Positions 47,488 to 58,546 are shown, counted from the first letter of the stretch. The stretch: DNA of 64,000 nt from Endozoicomonas montiporae CL-33 (GCF_001583435.1 NZ_CP013251.1:2865215-2929214), one strand, 5' to 3'. Program-made: numbers and translations. Notes: generated by a model from the letters alone, not told the origin.

Positions 47488-47793
47488 ATGACCCTGCAGG
47501 AGGGAATCATGACAGCAAAAAGAAAACGACATAAGCCCGAATTTAAGGCACAGGTAGCACTCGAAGCCTACAAGGGCGAAAAGACCATAAACCAGCTGGC
47601 AAGCGAACACGAAGTTGCAGCCGTTCAGGTTAGCCAGTGGAAGCGACAGCTACTCCAGGGGGTTCCAGAAGTCTTCGGCAGGGCACGGCCAGAGGTAGAT
47701 CCAGATGCGCTCACTGCCCCCCTGTATCAGGAGATCGGACGGCTTAAAATGGAGCTGGACTGGTTGAAAAAAAAATCTGGCAATGTCCATTGA
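47488..47793 (+). CDS. IS3-family transposase OrfA, copy 2
   Basis: 101 aa, identical to copy 1 up to LDWLKKK. With nine A residues in the slippery tract it ends SGNVH. OrfB now lies in the +1 frame relative to OrfA, so the usual -1 fusion is not possible; transcriptional slippage adding one A could restore it. Confidence 0.9.
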   Translation: MTLQEGIMTAKRKRHKPEFKAQVALEAYKGEKTINQLASEHEVAAVQVSQWKRQLLQGVPEVFGRARPEVDPDALTAPLYQEIGRLKMELDWLKKKSGNVH

Positions 47794-48616
47794 TGACAAA
47801 CGGAGATGCATAGACCCGGATCACTCGAAGATCAGCATTCAGCGCCAATGTGAACTGGTTGGGTTAAGCAGGTCAAGCTGGTATTACCAAGCTTCTCCAG
47901 CTTTGGAAAGCCCTGAGAATCTGAATCTGATGAGGCTCATTGATGAGCAGTATACACGTACACCGTTTTACGGCAGTCGTAAGATAACTGCATGGCTGAA
48001 TGAGCAGGGCTTTCCGGTCAACAGGAAGCGTATACAGCGACTTATGAGGCTGATGGGCATACAGGCTGTCGGACCAAAACCGGGCACAAGCCTGAGAAAC
48101 AAAGAGCATAAGGTTTACCCGTACTTGTTGAACGGCGTTGATATTGTGAGACCCAATCAGGTCTGGAGTACTGATATTACGTACTGCCCGATGCCTCAGG
48201 GGTTTATGTATCTGGTTGCCATTATTGACTGGTACAGCCGTTACGTGGTCAGCTGGGAGCTGTCGAACACACTGGATGCAGACTTCTGTATTCATGCGCT
48301 GGGTCGAGCTTTGGAACAAGGTGAACCTGATATATTCAACACTGACCAAGGGTGTCAGTTTACCAGTAATGATTTTCTGGCACCTCTTCAGGAACGGGAA
48401 ATACGTATCAGCATGGACGGGAAAGGGCGAGCACTGGATAACATTTTTGTCGAGAGGCTGTGGCGCTCCGTCAAACATGAATGGCTGTACACGCATGAAT
48501 TTCAGACTGTTCCAGAGCTTTATACTGGGCTGGATGAATACTTTGAGTTTTACAACACTGAACGATTACACCAGTCGTTGAGTTATAAAACGCCTAAGGC
48601 AATTCACTTTGCATGA
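47783..48616 (+). CDS. IS3-family transposase OrfB, copy 2
   Basis: 277 aa with intact DDE residues (WSTDITYCP, FNTDQGCQF, FVERLWRSVKHEW), identical to the protein of copy 1. Overlaps orfA by 11 bases. It can be made from its own ATG, but fusion to OrfA is compromised by the A9 tract. Confidence 0.93.
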   Translation: MSIDDKRRCIDPDHSKISIQRQCELVGLSRSSWYYQASPALESPENLNLMRLIDEQYTRTPFYGSRKITAWLNEQGFPVNRKRIQRLMRLMGIQAVGPKPGTSLRNKEHKVYPYLLNGVDIVRPNQVWSTDITYCPMPQGFMYLVAIIDWYSRYVVSWELSNTLDADFCIHALGRALEQGEPDIFNTDQGCQFTSNDFLAPLQEREIRISMDGKGRALDNIFVERLWRSVKHEWLYTHEFQTVPELYTGLDEYFEFYNTERLHQSLSYKTPKAIHFA

Positions 48617-49470
48617 GGGCTTTGGACCACTGCCAGGACTTAACTTAAATTTGTTGGTTTACTGTCTTGACAGTGGGGTCCACCATAAGGAAAGCAGGCA
48701 GTTTCTACGTGAAACATTATCATGCCCGTTCTTGATTCGGGTCGCCTCAGTGGTTAATCCAAGATCTAACTCATCAACCGCGTATCTTGTGATCTCTCGA
48801 TTAGAATCTCCATCAATACCGCTGATTTCATACGCACCAAAAGGAGTTTCTACACCATTAACTAATGTCTCCAAAGCATGATCAACACTTTCAATCCCTA
48901 ATGTTCTGGCTATGTCATTACCCGTTCCAGTCGGAATAACACCGAACACTACTCGGGGCTGATTCGCAAGTGATTGCACCACTTCATGGACACTTCCATC
49001 CCCCCCACAGCAACGATCAGTAATTGGCTTTCTTGATTTGACGTATTCACTGCAAGCCATTCAGTGTATGCACCCGCTGCATGCGATGTCGCACTTCCCG
49101 AACCATCTGTTCGCTCTACTGAAAAAGTCGGAGTGGTTTGATTAATTTCACCGGACTGTGCAGGCGTTTGAGTCGATCCGAAACGTTGGGATATCTTCCC
49201 ATGTAGCCGACTCCAAACCCTTTCACTATGACCATGATTACTGGTTAGATTGACAATAAAATGGATATGGGTAACGTCTGTTTTTGCTTTCAGAGGTAGT
49301 AAAAATATAGAAAGGAACAGCAGCCACAAAAAAGAATCATTTACTCTCACCCGATTACACCTTCGAAAACTCAGTACCAGATTACCAATGTAGTCGAGGT
49401 AGCTACCCACAATGAGACGCATCAGAAAGAAACAGCAAAACTCTGATGGCAAAAGAAAGAAAAGCGGCAA

Positions 49471-49812
49471 ATTACTGAAATTTTTTTACGCAATACTGAA
49501 GATTAAATAGAAAATCTTGATAATTATTTTCGAACAATGATTTAAACAGATTAACTCTTAATAGGTATCAACAGATCACAACACCAAAAGTACGCAGCCG
49601 ATCATTTAATAAACGAAATAATACGAACATCAGCTAAGCAAACAACGTAAACAAAAGAACCCATTCAAACCGTCGCAAATCATAACACAGATCAAAGATT
49701 AATCACCCTAATCTCCATCAATACAATCGAAGAACAATTTCTGTACAGTTCGCCCCATCAAATCAATTTTTAACCGCTCCTGAATCTGTTTCTACGGAGG
49801 AGATAAGAGCAT
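49471..49812. other. AT-rich gene-free region upstream of sdaC
   Basis: About 340 bases of AT-rich sequence with many short A/T runs between the lipid-kinase pseudogene and sdaC. It must hold the sdaC promoter, but no box stands out. GGAGGAGATAAG immediately before the sdaC ATG is a strong ribosome-binding site. Confidence 0.5.
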
Positions 49813-51087
49813 ATGGCACACGCAGAAGTATTAACCTCGTCACAAACGGGCGCTCAAAGCAAAGCGGGCAGCAAACGCGACACAGAATGGATGCTGGCGC
49901 TGTTCGGCACCGCCATTGGTGCCGGTGTATTGTTCCTGCCCATCAACGCCGGTCTGGGTGGTATCTGGCCACTGATTCTGATGACCGTCATCATTGGTCC
50001 AATGACTTTTCTGGCGCATCGCGGCCTGACCCGTCTGTGTCTCTCCTCCAAAAACCCTAACGCTGATATTACCCAGACCGTTACCGAACATTTTGGTGAA
50101 AAAGCCGGTTCCCTGATTACCCTGGGCTACTTCGCTTCCATCTACCCGATTCTGCTGATTTACGGCATCGGCATCACCAACACCGTCAGCTCCCTGATGG
50201 TGAACCAGCTGGGTATGGCCGAGCCAAACCGCGCCATTCTGAGTCTGGTTCTGGTCTCTGCGCTGGTTGGCGTCATGGTGACCGGTCAGAAAACCGTTCT
50301 GAAAATTACCAACACCATGGTTTACCCGCTGATCGTGGTACTGTTCGGTACTTCCGTGTACCTGATTCCTCAGTGGAACATGGCACAGTTTGAAGCGTCC
50401 ATCTCCATGGGTGACTTCCTGAGCACCGTATTCCTGACCATTCCGGTACTGGTATTCGCGTTCAACCACTCACCTGCCGTGTCCTCCTTTGCTTCCTCTT
50501 ACCGCAAGGATCTGGGCAATGACGCAGAAGCACACGCCAGTCGTACCCTGAAGCGCACCACCATGCTGCTGGTTGGTTTCACCATGTTCTTTGTTTACAG
50601 CTGTGTACTGACTCTGTCTCCGGCCGAGCTGATTGCTGCCAAAGAAGCGAACCTGCCGATCATGTCCGTCTTCGCCCAGCGTACTGATAATGCCATCTTT
50701 GGCTGGATGGCCCAGATTGTTGCCATCGTTGCCATCTCTTCTTCCTTCTTCGGTCACTACATGGGTACCCGCGAAGGTCTGCAGGGCATGATCGTCAACA
50801 AAGCCAAGCGCGAAGGCAAAACCGTGAACATGAAAACGGTTGATATGGGCATCATCGCCTTCATCATCCTGTCTGTTTGGGCCGTGGCTTACATGAACGT
50901 GTCGGTTATGGGCATGATTGAAGCACTGGTTGCTCCGATCCTGGCAATGATCCTGTTTATCCTGCCGGTATACGCCACCAAGAAAGTACCTGCTATGCGC
51001 AAGTACGATGCAAAGATCAACCTGTTTACCTTACTGATGGGTGTCATTGCCATCTCTGGCTTCATCACCGCCGAGTTCTTCCTGTAA
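49813..51087 (+). CDS. sdaC: Serine/amino-acid permease, SdaC type (HAAAP family)
   Basis: A 424-aa inner-membrane protein with eleven hydrophobic segments. It shows the SdaC/TdcC pattern DTEWMLALFGTAIGAGVLFLPINAG near residues 23-46, FAFNHSPAVSSFASSYRKDLGN and FFGHYMGTREGLQGM. It imports L-serine (or threonine) by proton symport. Gene pairing with the L-serine dehydratase just downstream supports serine as substrate. A terminator lies between the two genes. Confidence 0.92.
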   Translation: MAHAEVLTSSQTGAQSKAGSKRDTEWMLALFGTAIGAGVLFLPINAGLGGIWPLILMTVIIGPMTFLAHRGLTRLCLSSKNPNADITQTVTEHFGEKAGSLITLGYFASIYPILLIYGIGITNTVSSLMVNQLGMAEPNRAILSLVLVSALVGVMVTGQKTVLKITNTMVYPLIVVLFGTSVYLIPQWNMAQFEASISMGDFLSTVFLTIPVLVFAFNHSPAVSSFASSYRKDLGNDAEAHASRTLKRTTMLLVGFTMFFVYSCVLTLSPAELIAAKEANLPIMSVFAQRTDNAIFGWMAQIVAIVAISSSFFGHYMGTREGLQGMIVNKAKREGKTVNMKTVDMGIIAFIILSVWAVAYMNVSVMGMIEALVAPILAMILFILPVYATKKVPAMRKYDAKINLFTLLMGVIAISGFITAEFFL

Positions 51088-51143
51088 CTCTGTGAATAGC
51101 TGACAACGCAGCTACTTATAAACAACGTTGAACGCTTCGGAAA

Positions 51144-51177
51144 ACCGGAGGAAGTCTACCTTCCTCCGGTATTTTTT
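51144..51177 (+). terminator. Terminator after sdaC
   Basis: Stem ACCGGAGGAAG / CTTCCTCCGGT with a 5-base loop, followed by ATTTTTT. It would separate sdaC from sdaA, so sdaA likely has its own promoter or relies on read-through. Confidence 0.9.
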
Positions 51178-51267
51178 CATCTGGCAATAGCTGCCAGAAT
51201 CGCTTGAAAGAAATCGTTACATTTCTGCAACTGTATTCAGTTAACCCAACATCACTGTAGAGACGGC

Positions 51268-52686
51268 ATGCTTAGTATTTTTGACATCTTCAAAATCGGA
51301 ATCGGCCCATCCAGCTCTCACACCGTTGGCCCCATGTGGGCTGGACATCGCTTTCTGAATGAACTGAAAGAAAAAGGCATTTTGGGCAGCATTGCTTCGG
51401 TACGCGTCGGTCTTTACGGCTCCCTCGCGCTGACCGGCGTCGGACACGGTACCGACAAAGCCTCCCTGCTGGGTCTGGCGGGTTACCAGCCTGACACCAT
51501 TGATCCTGATGAAGCGGATAAAGCCTTTGAAGCCATCAAAACCAGCAAGAAAATCAAGCTGGCGGGTGAACACGAAATTGCTTTCGACTACGACACTCAG
51601 CTGATTTTCCACAATGGTGAAACGCTGCCTGAACATCCCAATGCCATGCGCATTTTTGCTGCCGATGAAAATGGCATTGTCGTCTACTACAAAACCTACC
51701 TGTCCATTGGCGGTGGTTTTATCGTCTGCGCCGATGAATTCAATAAACCGGCAGCATCCACCAATGATGAACAAACTGACGATTCCAAGGAATCCAGTAT
51801 CCCCTACCCGTTCCGCAATGCCGCTGAACTGATCAAGCTGTGCAAGGCCAACAACCTGAGCATTGCCGAGCTGGTCATTGAAAACGAAAAAGCCCGTAAC
51901 AACGGCGACATTAACATTGTTAATGAAAAAATTGATGCCATCTGGGATGTCATGCGCAACTGCATCGAGCGGGGCCTGCGCATGGAAGGCAAACTGCCCA
52001 TGTCCGGTATCAAACGTCGTTCATTTGACCTGCACAACACCCTGACGGCAAACCCGGAAGTCATGCTGAACGACCACTTTGCCATTATGGACTGGGTCAC
52101 CCTGTTCGCCATGTCCGTGAACGAAGAAAACGCCTGTGGTGGTCGTGTTGTCACAGCCCCTACCAATGGTGCTGCTGGCGTTATCCCTGCTGTCATTGCC
52201 TACTACTCACGGTTTATTTCCCGTAACAATCAGGCGGGTATTCGCGAGTTCCTGGCTACGGCGGCTGCCATTGGCGCCATCATCAAAATGAATGCCACCA
52301 TTTCCGGTGCAGAGGCAGGCTGTCAGGCAGAAGTCGGTTCAGCCTGTTCCATGGCCGCTGGCGCGCTGGTTGCGGTTCAGGGTGGCACCATTGATCAGGT
52401 TGAGAATGCTGCTGAAATCGGCATGGAACACCATCTGGGCATGACCTGTGACCCGATTGCCGGTCTGGTACAGATTCCATGTATCGAACGAAATGGCATG
52501 GCCGCTATCAAGGCCATCACAGCAGCCCGTCTGGCTATGCGTGGTGACGGTAACCATGCCGTGTCCCTCGACAGCTGCGTTGAAACCATGTACCGCACCG
52601 GCCTGGACTTGCAGGCCAAGTACCGTGAAACGTCGCAGGGTGGTCTGGCGATTTACGCGAAAGAGCATTCTTCCAGGATTGCCTGA
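51268..52686 (+). CDS. sdaA: L-serine dehydratase (iron-sulfur type)
   Basis: A 472-aa single-chain enzyme. N-terminal beta domain with FKIGIGPSSSHTVGPMWAG; catalytic C-terminal domain with the [4Fe-4S] cysteines in NACGGRVVTAPTNGAAG, GCQAEVGSACSMAAGAL and GMTCDPIAGLVQIPCIERN. It deaminates L-serine to pyruvate and ammonia in the cytosol. Together with the SdaC-type permease it forms a serine-utilisation pair. A CGGGAAGAAG...CTTCTTCCCG hairpin (52699-52729) follows without a clear T run. Confidence 0.95.
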   Translation: MLSIFDIFKIGIGPSSSHTVGPMWAGHRFLNELKEKGILGSIASVRVGLYGSLALTGVGHGTDKASLLGLAGYQPDTIDPDEADKAFEAIKTSKKIKLAGEHEIAFDYDTQLIFHNGETLPEHPNAMRIFAADENGIVVYYKTYLSIGGGFIVCADEFNKPAASTNDEQTDDSKESSIPYPFRNAAELIKLCKANNLSIAELVIENEKARNNGDINIVNEKIDAIWDVMRNCIERGLRMEGKLPMSGIKRRSFDLHNTLTANPEVMLNDHFAIMDWVTLFAMSVNEENACGGRVVTAPTNGAAGVIPAVIAYYSRFISRNNQAGIREFLATAAAIGAIIKMNATISGAEAGCQAEVGSACSMAAGALVAVQGGTIDQVENAAEIGMEHHLGMTCDPIAGLVQIPCIERNGMAAIKAITAARLAMRGDGNHAVSLDSCVETMYRTGLDLQAKYRETSQGGLAIYAKEHSSRIA

Positions 52687-54808
52687 TTTTTTCAGAACAG
52701 CTCGGGAAGAAGATTCATGGCCTTCTTCCCGGCTCTTAACGATAAGGTTCGGGACCAAAACGCTCCGTATATTCATATCCCTCAAACGTTGTTGGCAAAT
52801 AATAGTCATAGTCTTTTTTCAAGTATTCCAGCACGCCTTCTACAGCCTCGTCAGTCTGATAATGCCTCACCAAATTTTCTTTGTATTTCCCGAATCTCGC
52901 TTCAGCAAGCCTATGCTCTGACACTGATTGTTTGTACTTCCCATAAAGTGAGGCAACCTTCCTGAATGATGAGACCCAACGGAAAGGCGCTTCAGGAACA
53001 CCATCTGGTAACTCTGCATTTTCTTTCTCGTCAAACAAAAGAGCCTTCCAGTCATATCCCGGGTAGATGAGCATCAGCCGCTCAATAAATTCATTATGGA
53101 TATTTGAGCGGGTATCCAGAATTCCCACCATCATCTGAACCAGGGAAACCCGATGATCCGTTTCCTGACACCATTTATGCAGATCTTCAGTACGACCTCC
53201 CATAATCAAGCCATGAGCAAGGCCATATAAATAGGTCAACGTATTGTTCCCCCAGCGCTCTTTAAGCGCCTTGTACCTCAGCGCGTCCGCCGCTGTAGCA
53301 ACACCAAACACAATACCCAGTTTACTGGTTGGCAGGCTTGCAGCAGTTCTTAACGCATACTCCTCTCCACGATAGTGGCGAATATACTGAACGCGATAGT
53401 TGCCATTCTCGTCTTTCACCATAAATATCTCGACTTTGTAGTGCTCACTGAACTGATTGAGAACACCGTTCGCAGCTCCGGGATCAAGGTTGATATTAAT
53501 ACTTTCACCATCGACCACACGGCGACCCAATACATCGCCTAGATAATCGTAAAACTCCTCCACGTTAACAAGATTTTCATTAAGGTTGATATGGCCCGTT
53601 AAGGTGAAGCGGAATGCAGCCAGAATGAAGGTACCATCCGAGTCTGGATTACAGTGGTTTTCGTCTTCTATTTCCCTTACCAGAACTGACGCCTCCCCCA
53701 GAGAAAACTGCGCCCTGCCCACCCCGGTATTCCAGACCGTTCTGCCTTTTTTTACGCATTTTGTCAGCATATGTTTTTTGTACTGATGTTGTGAGAGCTG
53801 GAAATGATTGGTCTGCATTGCGATTAAAATAGAGTTCATCCACTCTGGCAGATGCTTGCCTTCAAGATGGTTAAGGGACTTGTATTGCCGAACCAGCCAC
53901 AAAGCCGCCACCAGCATTTTTCTTTGAAGTTCGCCAATGGATCTGGCCTTGCGTCTTTTCATTACCTCTTTAACATACTTCGATTTTTCATTATTCAGGT
54001 ACTCCATCTGAACTTTATTAAACTCTTCAAAGTTTGCCTTCATGAGAACTTGAATGAAAAGCGCAACATTTGAATGCTGCGACTCAAAGCCAGAGTCGTA
54101 CTGCTCGAGCTGGTTCCATGAAAAAGGTATTGCATTGTCTATCGCTGATGCTTCATTTTGCTTAAACTGCTCTCCAATGGAAGCAGCTTCTTTCCGTTCT
54201 CGAAACTGGCGAGCGACAAGCGATAAGCGTTGCAGCAACTGCCCGATGCATAGCTCTGTGACTTGCCCACTCCGGGAACACAAAAAATCATTGGGATATC
54301 GGCGTGCAAGTAAGTTCAGTATTTCAGGAGGGAATTCAGATGTTGGAAACGACAGGTTCAGTGCCTGTTCGTCTGCAAGATAATTCAGATCATTCGAGGC
54401 TTGTTTAAGTATTCTCTTGATTTCATCCTCTGATTCATTTTCGGGCTTTGGATTCAACCGGTTCAGTAAAGTATCAAAACGAACATAGTCGTTACCCCAA
54501 ACCAGTTTATAGCCATCAAAAGCCGCTCCGGCACTGAAAGCCCCCAAACCTCCAGCTACCGTCCCTCCGAGCTGACCTTCCAGAATCCTGCGTTTAATGG
54601 CAAGATACGGTGGATTAACGATCGCACTTTCCGGGTTTCTGTAAACAAATCGAACCCCGGGATCCAGAACGCCCTCCTTAACCAGGCGCCCGTGTAACTG
54701 ATTGACCTCTTTGCCTATACGCCGATGGTTAGGCTTCGCCTGCAATGTTCCATTCAACAAACGCTTCAGGGCTTTTACCGGATTGCGATACAGCTTGAAA
54801 ACCTCATA

Positions 54809-56454
54809 CTCGATGCTGCAGTTTTACCTAAACAAGTAACGTATTTATCTCGATTCTAAGCTGCATCTAAAAGTTTAAACTTCCGGGCGTGTGCTTTGAG
54901 TGAGTCAGTTGCCTTTTGTTCTCCCAGGTCTCTACCAGCCATATGCCTGCTCGACTCCCGCTTGGGCAAAGTATGCTCTAAGGCTAAGGCCAGAGCCTTA
55001 AGCTCGGTATCTGGATCTTCCGATTCAACCACTGATTTCACCGTAGCAAGCAAGGCTTCTGCATTGAGGCGTTCGATCAGACAGCCTGCGGGCATTCCGG
55101 CCTGTTTGTTTTTCAGTAGGACGAATTGCTCAGGGTGCAGTAACAGCATGTGTTCGCACAGCAGGCTCAGGATCACGCCGCGCTGCGATCCGTCAGCACC
55201 TTGCTGTTTGCTCAACCTGTTCCAGCCACAATGAGCTTTCCAGTCTTGAATGAAAACCTCGACCAACCACCTCAAGGTGTAAATCCTGGCTATGTCGGTA
55301 TGCCGCCATGACATATCTGAAGCCACCAGATAGCGATAATCCTCTTCACCCTCATACTTCAGGGCAATAACAAAACGTCTTTTCCCATGAGCCTTAACAT
55401 ACAGCCGAGCAGCCAGCATCGTGACCTGCTCTTCTTTGCCACCGCGTATTATGAGTTGAGTTTCAGCGCCTTTCTGGCGCGAAAAGTAAGCTTTGAGAGT
55501 CGCTTCCGAGTGGTTTCGGTTGGATACTTTCTGATTCGAGCGCAGTTGGCTGACAACCTGGGCTCCGCCTGTTATTTCCGCAGCCTTATCCATAAAGTCT
55601 CCTGTGCCATACAGTGCATCAGCGAGAATTGCTTTGATCGTAATGTTGGGAAACGAATCAACAAATTCTTGCAGCATAACCAGCGTCAACGACTGCATGG
55701 TGGGGTAACGAACATGATCTGGCTCAGGACGGTTCGGTCGTTCTTTTTTCTGAATGCCTTGCTTCCTGAGCGCCTTGTCTTTCTTCCTCCATGCAGATAA
55801 CTCAGGGTCAGGAATATAAAAGCGAAACCCTACTGGAAAGGTAGCTACTTCAGTAACGAGCACCATAAACACCAGTTCCTGCCCATTAAAATAACCACCT
55901 GTTGATTTGTCTTTTATCTTATGGGCACCGTCGATTTTTGAAGTCCTTTTAGTGCGCTTTTTTCCTGTATCGTCGATAGCAAGGGTTCCACTTTGTATTC
56001 CATAGCGTAGAAGAATATTTCTGACGCTGGCCTGTAGCAGGCTTTGCCATGCAATTTCTGCTTGATAAAACATCCAGCACAGACGGGTCGCTTTGAATCT
56101 GCCTAAGCTTCTGCGCTCAAAAGCAGCCCAGTTAATAGTTTTAGTTACCACGATTCCCATGATAAAAACGCCCAGTGCCACTTTCTGGGATCTACTCAAC
56201 TGCGCAGAGGAATTGATGGACTTGAGCGAATCATTCAAAGCATCCAGAAAGGCAGTGACAACGGGTAATGGGCGAATTAGCAAGATACGACACTTGACGG
56301 TTATTAAGTTCCTATGAGATCTTACCTCCAACCTGCTGCTGTGGCTATGATGGAATCTCGCAAGGCTTGAATTCGGAGCTGCAGTAGTAGTCTGCTCTTA
56401 TGCCACCCTGCCATTTCCTGCTCTCCCTCAAATATCAAAAACTGCAGCATCGAG
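54809..56454 (-). mobile_element. IS4-type insertion sequence, copy B (1646 bp)
   Basis: Same ends (CTCGATGCTGCAGTTTT) and length as copy A, with target duplication TCATA at 54804-54808 and 56455-56459. Same orientation as copy A, so the two are 40.7-kb-spaced direct repeats. Confidence 0.94.
54856..56331 (-). CDS. IS4-superfamily transposase, copy B
   Basis: 491 aa maximum, identical to the protein of copy A, including the catalytic DDT and ADALYG motifs and the YREK signature YTLRWLVEVFIQDWK. The start is uncertain for the same reason as in copy A. Apparently intact, and a likely source of further transposition. Confidence 0.92.
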   Translation of the reverse strand: MEVRSHRNLITVKCRILLIRPLPVVTAFLDALNDSLKSINSSAQLSRSQKVALGVFIMGIVVTKTINWAAFERRSLGRFKATRLCWMFYQAEIAWQSLLQASVRNILLRYGIQSGTLAIDDTGKKRTKRTSKIDGAHKIKDKSTGGYFNGQELVFMVLVTEVATFPVGFRFYIPDPELSAWRKKDKALRKQGIQKKERPNRPEPDHVRYPTMQSLTLVMLQEFVDSFPNITIKAILADALYGTGDFMDKAAEITGGAQVVSQLRSNQKVSNRNHSEATLKAYFSRQKGAETQLIIRGGKEEQVTMLAARLYVKAHGKRRFVIALKYEGEEDYRYLVASDMSWRHTDIARIYTLRWLVEVFIQDWKAHCGWNRLSKQQGADGSQRGVILSLLCEHMLLLHPEQFVLLKNKQAGMPAGCLIERLNAEALLATVKSVVESEDPDTELKALALALEHTLPKRESSRHMAGRDLGEQKATDSLKAHARKFKLLDAA

Positions 56455-58546
56455 TCATACTTATGCCAACTATGTTGAATGAAATCATTCACATTGTTGA
56501 AGAGTTTTCCGTCAATTTCACCCGCAAACACCCCCCCCCTGAACGCTGCCTTGACTGCGCCACTGATTGTATCAAGGGAAAAGTCAGCACCGACAATGAC
56601 ACCTTTTTTAATCTGAAACAGGAGCTTTGCAGTATCGGTGGTGACATACCAGTCATGGCGTGTGGCTCCAAGATACCCGGTCAAAATAGCACTGGCAGCC
56701 CCGGGAACCGATGGCCCCCCACCGACCCTAAGCCCTGCCTGCACCCGGTAAAGAGCCTCCTCGCCGGGGTTACCAAAACCCTGCAAATCTTTTTTCAGCT
56801 TTTTCTTAAGCTCAAACTCTTCAGTCCGGAACACACTGTCTTCCAGAAGCGTCATCATCAACCCGATAGTTTCACTATGCTCCTGAAACTCGCTCTCTTC
56901 GCCTATCAGTATTTGGGATTCATTCCCTATCCGGCTTCGCTCTGCCAGATCTTTGAGCATCCTGATCACCTCTCGATGAAGGAGGTGCACATTATCAACG
57001 GAGTACGGGTCCACACGATGGTTGTTCATGGCCATATTCAGAAGGTTCAATCTGACCTGCGGAATATGGAAGCGATAAGTATCAAGAAATGAATCCATAA
57101 CCCGGTCGAACAAAATCACAAACGTTGATCGGTCTGTTGGGTCTAGCACACCGCCTTCCTGAGCAACTGCACGAGCATGTCTGCCAACCGAAGGCGTAAA
57201 TAAGCGGGTTAAAACCTCTGGCTCAAGCTCATTTATAACGTCCGAATCCTGGCCCACTCTTTCTGAAAAGAAATGCCTTAAAGCACCCTCTTCAAGCTCA
57301 TCGATAACATCTCTGGTTTGGCCTTGGTTATTGGCTTCAAGCCGGTCCAAGGCTTCTGTAATTTCTCTGAGTTGTTCAGAAATCAAATGGCTCAATGCCA
57401 TTAGCTCTTCATCGTCCGTATCTTCAGATGGCTCCGATGTATTCTGAAGCTCCTGCTCAGAAACTTCCGGAAGGCCTTGAGATATATCAGACTCTTCCCC
57501 CTCAAGGAGGAGTGGTTGTGACAAATCATTTTCTTCATCAGCATCACTATCTATGCCTGTGCTGTAGCCACTGCTTTCCTCATCTGACTGATGCTCTACA
57601 GTCCTCGACTTACAGTTACGGCGTCGCAACTCTTCACCAAATCCGTCCCTGGGCATGCAAGGACGCCGGTGTCCAACGCCGACCGTAATGGTCCAGTGCT
57701 CACTACTGAGATCATTATCTTCGTCATCACTGACAGCTCTGGAGTCTGCATGACGGTTCTGCAGGTTTTCCCGTGCCGCCCATTGCCTTAGCCGGAGGAA
57801 TTCCAGACCAGCATAACGACCCAACGTTCGACTGGACTGTGGTTCTTCATCTTCACTGTCACTACTGCTCTGATCAGCAAAACCATCATCGCTATTATGG
57901 GCAGCCGTGTGAATCTCTTGATGAACGTCAGGGTTTTCTTCGACTCTGGACACCTGAAAACGAACCATTCTATTAGGCCGCACTTATCGATGAACAGCCT
58001 CAGGCTCAACATTAACTTCCTGAGCAAGCGCTGGTCGAAAGAAATCCTGAATCCTTTGTACATCTCTGTCTCTTTCAGACAGGCGTAAAAAACCCGGTGG
58101 AAGAGATCGCTGCCAGGGAGGAAGATCTTCTTGTCTATTCCCATCATTCCCGTCTTCTTGTTGTATCAGTGATCGCAGATCCTGTTTTCTCAACGTCACA
58201 AGAGCAGAAAGGCCAAGCAGAGACGATGTATGATAGACATTGGGAGTAGCAGCACGAGCCTGACCGTTATGCCCGGCAGTAAAAGGCATGGAAAGTATCA
58301 GCGAAAGCAACTTGCACTTGAACTTCAAAAGGGTGTGTATCCTTTATTGCATATTATTCAAATAATTATGTCGCCAATTTAAAGTAATGGTTAAAAATTG
58401 CACTGGTCTAAAAGCACTAACCTGCAATGCTCTTAAAGTGGTTTTTAAATAGCGCCAATGGCTATATGATGCGCCATCCGTTTTCATTACCTGTTCTCAC
58501 CCAAATGAAAAGAGCACAGGTAATATAGCCAAGATGGAGTTTTACT

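Larger units (their letters stand above)
47435..48685 (+). mobile_element. IS3-family insertion sequence, copy 2 (1251 bp)
   Basis: Same ends as copy 1 (TGATGGACCCC... and ...GGGGTCCACCA) in the opposite orientation. Immediate flanks share only TA. It interrupts a lipid-kinase-like gene transcribed from the other strand. Confidence 0.92.
46966..49470 (-). pseudogene. Diacylglycerol/lipid-kinase-like gene broken by a G7-tract frameshift and IS3 copy 2
   Basis: Three pieces on the minus strand. N-terminal piece (from 49470): a hydrophobic segment (FLWLLFLSIFLLPLKA), then THIHFIVNLTSNHGHSERVW and up to LLIVAVGG. The frame shifts at seven G residues (49000-49006); the next frame continues DGSVHEVVQSLANQPRVVFG and GVIPTGTGNDIARTLGI, the GGDGS and GTGNDxAR nucleotide-binding motifs of the DAGK_cat family. 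IS3 copy 2 interrupts at 48685. The C-terminal piece (47434-46966) includes QIDGEVFRMNYPIQAEWKPELFRFM, as in lipid kinase C-termini. Eight G residues would restore GGDGS. It would make lipid phosphates; nonfunctional as read unless slippage and excision occur. Confidence 0.8.
52736..58328 (-). pseudogene. Giant secreted protein gene broken by an in-frame TAA and by IS4-type copy B
   Basis: Reading frame from a TTG at 58328 (AAAGGA upstream): signal peptide MKFKCKLLSLILSMPFTAG...ARA, 114 residues, then TAA at 57986-57984. The very next codon in the same frame is GTG 57983, and the frame stays open to the IS at 56454. Removing the IS and one TCATA duplication joins ...HSWHKY-EVFKLYRNPVKALKR... 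in frame down to 52736: 1198 further residues. One TAA therefore separates a leader from a ~1200-aa body. The body has an acidic Ser/Asp/Glu-rich N-terminus (residues 30-200), a tandem 23-residue repeat (225-247 and 248-270, starting DVIDEL / DVINEL), and a long C-terminus with no recognised domain. Intact, it would be a ~1313-aa exported protein. Function unknown; perhaps a host-interaction factor. Confidence 0.75.
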
